Shown: positions 58,146 to 64,000 of the stretch, piece by piece
How the letters are laid out: each line of letters starts with the position of its first letter
Numbering within the stretch: the first letter of the stretch is position 1
From: Magnaporthiopsis rhizophila
Lineage: Eukaryota; Ascomycota; Sordariomycetes; Magnaporthales; Magnaporthaceae
Length of the DNA stretch: 64,000 nucleotides
Assembly: GCA_003049465.1 (NCBI GenBank)
Contig: PYSS01000030.1
Coordinates: forward strand, 1 to 64,000
Direction of reading: 5' to 3'
Made by a program: the position numbers and the translations under genes
Notes under the pieces: generated by a model
Told to the model about the DNA's origin: nothing
What the model saw: only the letters and a program-made list of their open reading frames with translations
The model's database searches: none

Positions 58146-59648
58146 ATGGAGACCCCAGTCCCTACAGTCGCAGACTTTCAGTTCTCAGACTGCGTCCCGG
58201 CGGCAAAATGGCTCGCCGCCACGTACCAGATGGAAGCCGGCTACGACGCCGGCGCGGATGAATACCCCGTCGGGCTCGCCCTTGGCTACCTGCGTTCGCT
58301 GCTGCACGGCGGCCCGTACGCGAACGCGACGGACGGGCAGCTGCTGGCCTGGTGGAAGACCATTTCCCAGTCGTGGGGCACGGTCGGCGAGCGCGACAAA
58401 CCCTACGCGCGCGTCTGGGAGTTCCCCTACGACAGCTGCCCCGCCGACGTCTGCAAGAACATGGGCTTCGAGGGCGATCCGGACCTCTCCGGGATCGGCA
58501 TCACCGTCTCGTTCTGGCTGGCCGCCTGGCTCAGCACCGCCTACTTCTTCGCCGTCGTCGGCGACAAGGTCCTGCTTTCGAGGGAGGGCCGGATGCCTAA
58601 CACCGACCGGCACGAGCCGGGTCGGCAGTACCCGCCCGTCGCGCGCGCCTCGGTGCACCTCCGGCTGTACGGGTTCCTGGAGTCCCTAGGCACCTTCCTG
58701 GAGTCGGCGCTCATCTTCGCCATCGCCATGCTGGGCGCCGTCATCGCGCGCTACCTGCTGCTGGACCGCGAGTTCGGCGTCTCCGCGCGCCAGTACGAGA
58801 TCGTCACGGCCGGCTTCATGGCGCACTTCTCCGTCCTTGTGCCCATCCTCCTCGAGTCCATCTCCGACGCCCTCCGCCGCACCCGCCTGCGTCTCCTCCT
58901 GTGGTTTGTCGTCCTCGCCCTCTTCTCTGGCTTTACGGATTTTGTCCGCCGTATGGAGCGTAGGCTCCTCGGCGTCGACCTGAACCTCCTGCACCCTGCC
59001 CACCCCTGGATCAGGGGCTTTTACTGGTGGAACCACTGCCACAATATCCACTTCTACGACATCGTCCTGCGCAAGACGGCAGACGCCGGCGCCATCATCA
59101 TATTCATCAATGCGGGGTGGTACCTCTACGCGCTGCTCTACCAGATTCCTTTCTTCGAAAAGCGGTTTGACCGGATCGGGCGGTGGCGGTTTTTCCAACG
59201 GCTGAAGCCGTACAAGTCCCACTTTCGGCTGCTGAACGCTTTCGTCTGTGGTGTCTTCATGTGGCTGTTCCTGGGCATCTTCCACATCTATCGCGAGGAC
59301 GTCCTTCGGCGCGCCGGTGAGACAAACAAGGATGCGGTGTGGACATTCGGACAGGTCATGGCACTGGCGACCTGGCTACCCGTTGTTTTCGACCTTGTCC
59401 ACTTGTTGATTCGTAAGTCCTTGCCAATCTGTGATCCCACGGCTTCGCGCCTTGCTGATGTGTTGCTTACCTTAGGCCCGTATCGCGTAGGTGGCCCGGG
59501 GGGAGCGTTAGGGGCGAAGGTCTCGACGCGATACAAGGTCATTCCCGACGACAGGTCGACGGATTCCCCGCAAGAACATGGCCTCACTCTAACCGCGCTT
59601 GTAGAGGGTGGTGCTGCCCCAGCGGCTTCCGTGCCTGTAACGGCATAA
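58146..59648 (+). CDS. seven-helix membrane protein of unknown function
   Basis: The frame runs from the ATG at 58146 to the stop at 59646, 500 residues without splicing. A 63-base segment 59413-59475 (GTAAGT...CTTAG) is probably an intron; removal leaves 479 residues and joins LLIR to PYRVGG. The N-terminal region (about 1-115) is soluble with several cysteines, a possible glycosylation site (NATD) and GDPDLSGIG, a segment I associate with uncharacterised fungal membrane proteins. Hydrophobic helices lie near 117-140, 178-204, 218-240, 248-267, 309-332, 359-380 and 396-420. The C-terminus is cytoplasmic-like and polar. No transporter or receptor signature was found; it is not a typical GPCR. 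Function unknown. Confidence 0.82.
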   Translation: METPVPTVADFQFSDCVPAAKWLAATYQMEAGYDAGADEYPVGLALGYLRSLLHGGPYANATDGQLLAWWKTISQSWGTVGERDKPYARVWEFPYDSCPADVCKNMGFEGDPDLSGIGITVSFWLAAWLSTAYFFAVVGDKVLLSREGRMPNTDRHEPGRQYPPVARASVHLRLYGFLESLGTFLESALIFAIAMLGAVIARYLLLDREFGVSARQYEIVTAGFMAHFSVLVPILLESISDALRRTRLRLLLWFVVLALFSGFTDFVRRMERRLLGVDLNLLHPAHPWIRGFYWWNHCHNIHFYDIVLRKTADAGAIIIFINAGWYLYALLYQIPFFEKRFDRIGRWRFFQRLKPYKSHFRLLNAFVCGVFMWLFLGIFHIYREDVLRRAGETNKDAVWTFGQVMALATWLPVVFDLVHLLIRKSLPICDPTASRLADVLLTLGPYRVGGPGGALGAKVSTRYKVIPDDRSTDSPQEHGLTLTALVEGGAAPAASVPVTA

Positions 59649-60239
59649 GTCCCATGATAGATTGTAAAGTAAAGCGCTTGTTCTAGCAAACGGTCTGCTT
59701 TTTTCTACAGGGATTGGCGGCGGCGCAATTGCGAGTTCACGAGCAGGTTACAAGCACCGCCACAGGTTTTTGCTTTTGAGACCCTAACCATCCGTCTACA
59801 GAAACAAAAGGCCCCGTACGACGTTGGCATAGCAATAGTTTAGAATGGTAACAAACACGATCATGTGCCGCTGATGTGATATTGATATTCCGGCACCCGA
59901 GTTCTCCTTTGCTCTCTTCAGCATGACCTCATGATTCGTTATGACGGCACGCTCCGAGCTCGCTGGAAGCGTATGGAAAGTGGTTGAACGGACGGCGGTT
60001 AAGCTACTACCCATCAATCTCTGGACCTCAGTGGTTCGACTGGTACTCGAAGTCGGATGACACAAGCGGTCGGCCGAACCTTTTCGCCCAGCCCCGGGTT
60101 TAAACCACATTATGGGCCGACGACGACGAGTGACTTTTGGGGCCTGTCCCAGGGTATCGGTTTTTTGTTTTTTTGGCCCCTGCCTGTTTTTTCCATGCAA
60201 AATAAGCTTGTTTTTCGTCCCGGAGATTACGCCCGGGGT
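59649..60239. other. gene-free transition to the AT-rich block
   Basis: No gene supported; a 134-codon minus-strand frame has no motif. Composition changes from the GC-rich gene region to the AT-rich block at about 60200-60250. Confidence 0.5.
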
Positions 60240-62254
60240 AGCCCTGTACCTATTTATATATATATGGGCCTGATTTTAGGTTATTTCACATCCAGTGATA
60301 TACGAAGGCCCGGAATAACGTCGCCCTATAAAAAGCAAAGGGCACAGATGCGTAAAATAAAAGCTATTCCCAAAATTAGAATAGGCTGTGCAAAGTAGCA
60401 ATATATAATAAAAATAGGCCTGAATAGCCTTATTTTCCAATGGATCCAGAGGGCTTTTGGGGATAATTATAGGCTCATTTGGAAGCCCAAAAGCCGGAGA
60501 TTTATATAATATATAATAAGAACCCTTTGGCGCTATAAATATAGGTACAGCAAAAACTAATCCAGCTTATATTTAATATATCCAATTCTGTTATTTACCT
60601 TTTATTTAAGGCCATATTTTGTGGGCCTTTCCTTTATTTTAAGTATCGGTGCTAAGAAAGCCTAACTCGGGCACGATTTATGGCCTTCTTTTTTTCCACA
60701 TGGCATAACAGGGCCGAGGAAATTTTTTAACCCATTTAGGTTATATTAGGAACCCCGATAGCTTTTTTTAAAGCCCGAAAACCCGCTTATAACCCTAATT
60801 TTTACAAATTTTTTGTTTTTTTTTAGCCCTTTTTTCCGGCAAACTTTTAGGCTTACCTTTCGGCTTTTTTTACGGCCTCCCTTATGGCCTCCTTTCCGGC
60901 TTTTTTTCCGGTTTTGCAAATAATCCAGGGTATTTTTGTGAAATTTTCCTAAATTTTTCAAAAGGCCGTTAAATGTAACAATTAAACCGTAAATTAATTT
61001 TTGGCCTTTTTCGAAAACCTTGCAAAATCCGCCCGGTAAGGGAAAACAAATCCGGCAATTGCTTTTTGGTTTTTTAAATGCCTTAAAACGGCCGCAAAAA
61101 ATTTATCGGATCGTTAACCCTTTATATAATGGTTAGAAAAAGTTAAAAATAAATATAATAATTTTAAAAAATAGTATAAAAACTGGGCCGATTTTGGCAA
61201 AAGGTTAGGAATTATCCTAAATTTGGAAACGGAATTTTATTGCGCTAGTAAAAAGATTTGGCAAATGTTTTTTACGGTGCGGCCTAATATTTTTTGCATG
61301 CAAAAAAGGCCTTTTTTCGGCCGAATTTTTAAAAGGTTGCCTTTGTAAATAATTGGGCAATAAAGCAAAAAATTGCAATAATTGCATAATGTTTGGCAAA
61401 AAAGATTAACGGGAATAAGGGACCGGCTTATTGGTTAATCATAAAAAGGCCGGTATAATGCTTTATTAGCAAAATAGGGCGCTTAATAATAGCAAAAGCC
61501 CAAATTTATATCGGAAATTGTTTTTTTAGGTTACCCAAATATTTGCCGGGGCCGGCGGAAAATTCGACTGGAATTTAACCCTTTTAAATAAGGGGTTTTA
61601 CCGGCCTTTTGGCCGGCCTTCCGCACGCCTTTCCGCACGCCTATCCGGCCGGCCTTTAAGCATTGGCTAAAATATGAAAATTGGGTTTTGGCCATTAAAA
61701 ATCTTAATATAAAACCTTAGAATAGCCTGGAAACCTTAATTTATATATGGTTAATCCAGGCTTTTAAAAAAAACGAAAATTTAATTAAATAATAGATTAA
61801 TAATCCGAAAAATAAAAAAATAATCCTGGAATTAATATAAAGTAGAACGGTGGATTTATGGGCGTAAAAAAAAGGCCCGGACCATAAAAGGCCGTATTTT
61901 AAAGGCCCGTTTTCACAATATTATTAGCAGGTTTATAATTGGCATTATTTTGGAAAAATTAAGAATTAGCTGGTAAAATTACCATTAAGCAGATTATTAA
62001 ATACAAAAATATTTATTTTTAAATAAATAAAAATAATATTAATTTTGCTGCGGGTTATAATATTTAATTTGGTTTGAAAAGGCAATAAAAATATACCAAA
62101 TTTTAATTTAAATAATTACGGATTTATCAAATAATAATTGATAAAAATTAGCGTATAAAATTTAACAAATACAGCCTTTTTTTACGGTATTATTCAATTT
62201 TAATATTTATTTTGCTTAGCTTTCGGTTATATATTTATTATTTTATTTATCACG

Positions 62255-62364
62255 GGATTAGACCAAGGCAGTACCCGTTACACCAAAGCAAAAGGGAATA
62301 TTGTTATATTTAAGGGTTACGATATATTTGGTCCTTATATAAGGGATAATACTGTGATAATATT
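62255..62364 (+). repeat. RIP-diverged direct repeat, copy 1
   Basis: Starts GGATTAGACCAAGGC and includes CCGTTACACC and TTATATAAGG. Aligns without gaps for 100 bases with 62781-62880, with 16 differences by eye, all C/T or G/A. The copies are 526 bases apart and could be the terminal repeats of a short element or a duplicated internal part. Confidence 0.8.
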
Positions 62365-62443
62365 TCACCCTTATATTGCAATTATTCTTAATTATACAAA
62401 TGTATAATTAAGGTTAATCTTTGCACAAGGTTTGCTTTTTGGA

Positions 62444-62536
62444 GGCGCTGCACAAATAATGCTAGCGCTGTATAAACAAGGTGCTGGTACTGCAAGATAC
62501 TAGCACTGGCGCTGCATAAATAAAGCGCTAGCGCTT
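62444..62536. repeat. GCGCT-rich short repeats with 14-bp palindrome
   Basis: GGCGCTGCACAAATAA at 62444 and GGCGCTGCATAAATAA at 62508 are near-identical starts of units that both end GCTAGCGCT. The second ends in the perfect palindrome AAGCGCTAGCGCTT (62523-62536). It is a GC island within the AT-rich block. Confidence 0.6.
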
Positions 62537-62780
62537 CGTACATTGAAATGCACGTGCTACAGGATCCAATTATTTAATAAGCTTTTCTGAAAAGCCTCGA
62601 TCGGCTTTTCAAATCGCTAAAACCAATTGCCCCCCGCCCTTTGGCAGAAGAAACGCTATAGGTGGTATTCCGTATATGTTGCGCTACCCAGATGCCACGC
62701 TACGAACGAAAATTTATGCGCGCAACCGTGCAGGGAATTAAATTTGAGCAATCCAAAATTAGATATAACAAACTGTTACA

Positions 62781-62880
62781 GGATTAAACCAAGGCAATAT
62801 CCGTTACACCAAAGCAAAAAGGAACGTTGTTATATCCAAGGGCTACAACGTGCTTGGTCCTTATATAAGGGATAGTACCG
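62781..62880 (+). repeat. RIP-diverged direct repeat, copy 2
   Basis: Second member of the pair, same orientation as 62255-62364. It keeps more C and G in the sites that differ (for example AACGTGC against TATATTT-like sequence), so it looks less mutated than copy 1. Confidence 0.8.
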
Positions 62881-64000
62881 TAATATTATTGGATAATATT
62901 GCGGCAAATTCGAAATAACGCCCTGATTTAATTACCGGTTATCCTTTTAATTTTGGGCTGTTTTTTTTAAAAAAGGCATTATTTGATTTATTTCAATAAA
63001 AATAATTTAATAATAATTGCAGTATATAGATCTAATTATTTTTTCCCACTTTAAATTTACCGATTTTATTATAATATTCCTGGCCTGGCCTATTACTTTA
63101 ATTTAGTTAATTTTTTCCCCAAACCAATAATTTAATCCATAAATAGCCACCTTTTTCCAATTCCCCTCAACAAAATGATTCTAATACAGGTTATCCCAAT
63201 TTTATATAATCTTTATAAGCCTGATAATCGTCCTATAATTTGCCGGTTATTAAAGCCCTATACTGGGCCTAAAATTCCAATATTATACTAATTTGCCCGT
63301 TTTAAACTATAACCTTTTTCCAAATTTAATATTTTTTAAAAGCATTTTTTCGATTGGTTATAATTTATTTAAAACCGGAATAAAATGCTAAAAATGCTCC
63401 GGATTTATTTTTTAAAATAAAAATTATACAAAATTATAATCGCCAGTATAATATCGATTTATATACAAAAAGGGTAATTCGGCCCTATACCCCTAATAAT
63501 TTTTTAGCAGTTTTTAAGTTTACCGAAAAATCTTTTAATCCGTATGCATATTTTGGCATAATATAAATTAAAAAGATTTTCCAGGGTTTTTGGCTATACA
63601 AAATTTTGTTTTTGTAAATAATATTTTATAACCGGGTAAAGAATAATTATTTTTTGCTTTAAGCCAAAACCTGTATCCCTAAAATAAAAATAATTTTTTA
63701 GGATTAAAAAACCGCATTAGCGAGTTTTTTTTTTAAATATTTGGAAATTATATATTAATCTTTTTGTACCTGCTAAAATAAAAACGAACCGCCTATTATA
63801 ATTTACAGCTATCAGAACGTTTTATGCAATCCCCTTTTTGCAATTTTTCCAAATAATCCCCTTTTTTGTACTGATTTTAGCATTAATCAAAATCCCGTTA
63901 ACGGTTTCCAAGCACCCAATAAAAGCTTTCTAAACCTTTTAATACCTGCAATTTGGCCAAAAAAAATTAAATAATCCCGATAATATTATAAATGCACAAT

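Larger units (their letters stand above)
60240..64000. repeat. AT-rich RIP-mutated repeat block, runs past the window end
   Basis: From about 60.24 kb the sequence is dominated by A and T with TA-rich words, and no conserved reading frame survives; the few open frames (for example 60746-60961) are lysine-rich artefacts of composition. A pair of 100-base copies within it differs only by transitions, the mark of repeat-induced point mutation. It is most simply an old transposable element or nest of elements inactivated by RIP. The element type cannot be told because no coding domain is legible. The right boundary lies outside the window. Confidence 0.85.

Noticed and set aside
60746..60961. Lysine-rich 71-codon frame in the AT-rich block
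   Set aside because: Composition artefact of RIP-mutated DNA with repeated CCGGCTTTTTT-like words.
1..64000. CRISPR arrays, bacterial operons, ribosome binding sites
   Set aside because: The window is fungal nuclear DNA with spliced genes. No regularly spaced repeat array was seen, and the short repeats present lack spacer structure.

Overview
The window is nuclear DNA of a filamentous ascomycete (Pezizomycotina, most likely a Sordariomycete). Coding DNA is GC-rich, genes carry short introns of 50-110 bases with GT...AG ends, the families are typical of moulds (GH92, GH127, Zn2Cys6 regulator, 2EXR, BIM1-like, NmrA, NRPS-like reductase), and the last 3.8 kb is an AT-rich block with the marks of repeat-induced point mutation (RIP). 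The species cannot be named from sequence alone. Splice sites below were placed by hand, using reading-frame continuity and family motifs.

Layout. 0.7-2.2 kb: Cys-rich single-pass membrane protein. 5.7-6.8 kb: ERG25-type C-4 methylsterol oxidase. 7.1-9.3 kb: secreted lipocalin and a GPI-anchor-like Cys-rich surface protein. 11.4-12.5 kb: BIM1/X325-like protein with a C-terminal membrane helix. 13.3-14.7 kb: 2EXR protein. 15.0-16.5 kb: broken choice-of-anchor-B (LVIVD) gene. 17.4-18.4 kb: NmrA-like oxidoreductase. 19.3-20.7 kb: secreted calcineurin-like phosphoesterase.

23.9-31.3 kb is the most coherent block: a DgoD-type aldonate dehydratase, a zinc polyol dehydrogenase, a KduD-like SDR and a GaaC/LGA1-like 2-keto-3-deoxy-sugar-acid aldolase. 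Together they could turn a sugar alcohol or aldonic acid into pyruvate plus an aldehyde. 35.0-38.7 kb holds an A-T-R NRPS-like reductase whose 182-base assembly gap lies inside an intron. It is followed by an aldo-keto reductase relic, a small repeat-rich patch (40.9-41.5 kb), a Zn2Cys6 regulator, a sugar-transporter relic and a ketopantoate-reductase-like gene. Next come a GH127 beta-L-arabinofuranosidase candidate, a CYP504-like P450, a GH92 alpha-mannosidase and a seven-helix membrane protein.

From about 60.24 kb to the end, base composition falls sharply to AT. No gene was seen there, only decayed repeat DNA, including two 100-base copies that differ only by transitions. Overall this is a gene-bearing segment rich in secreted and accessory metabolic genes, with three gene relics, that ends at a RIP-mutated repeat block.
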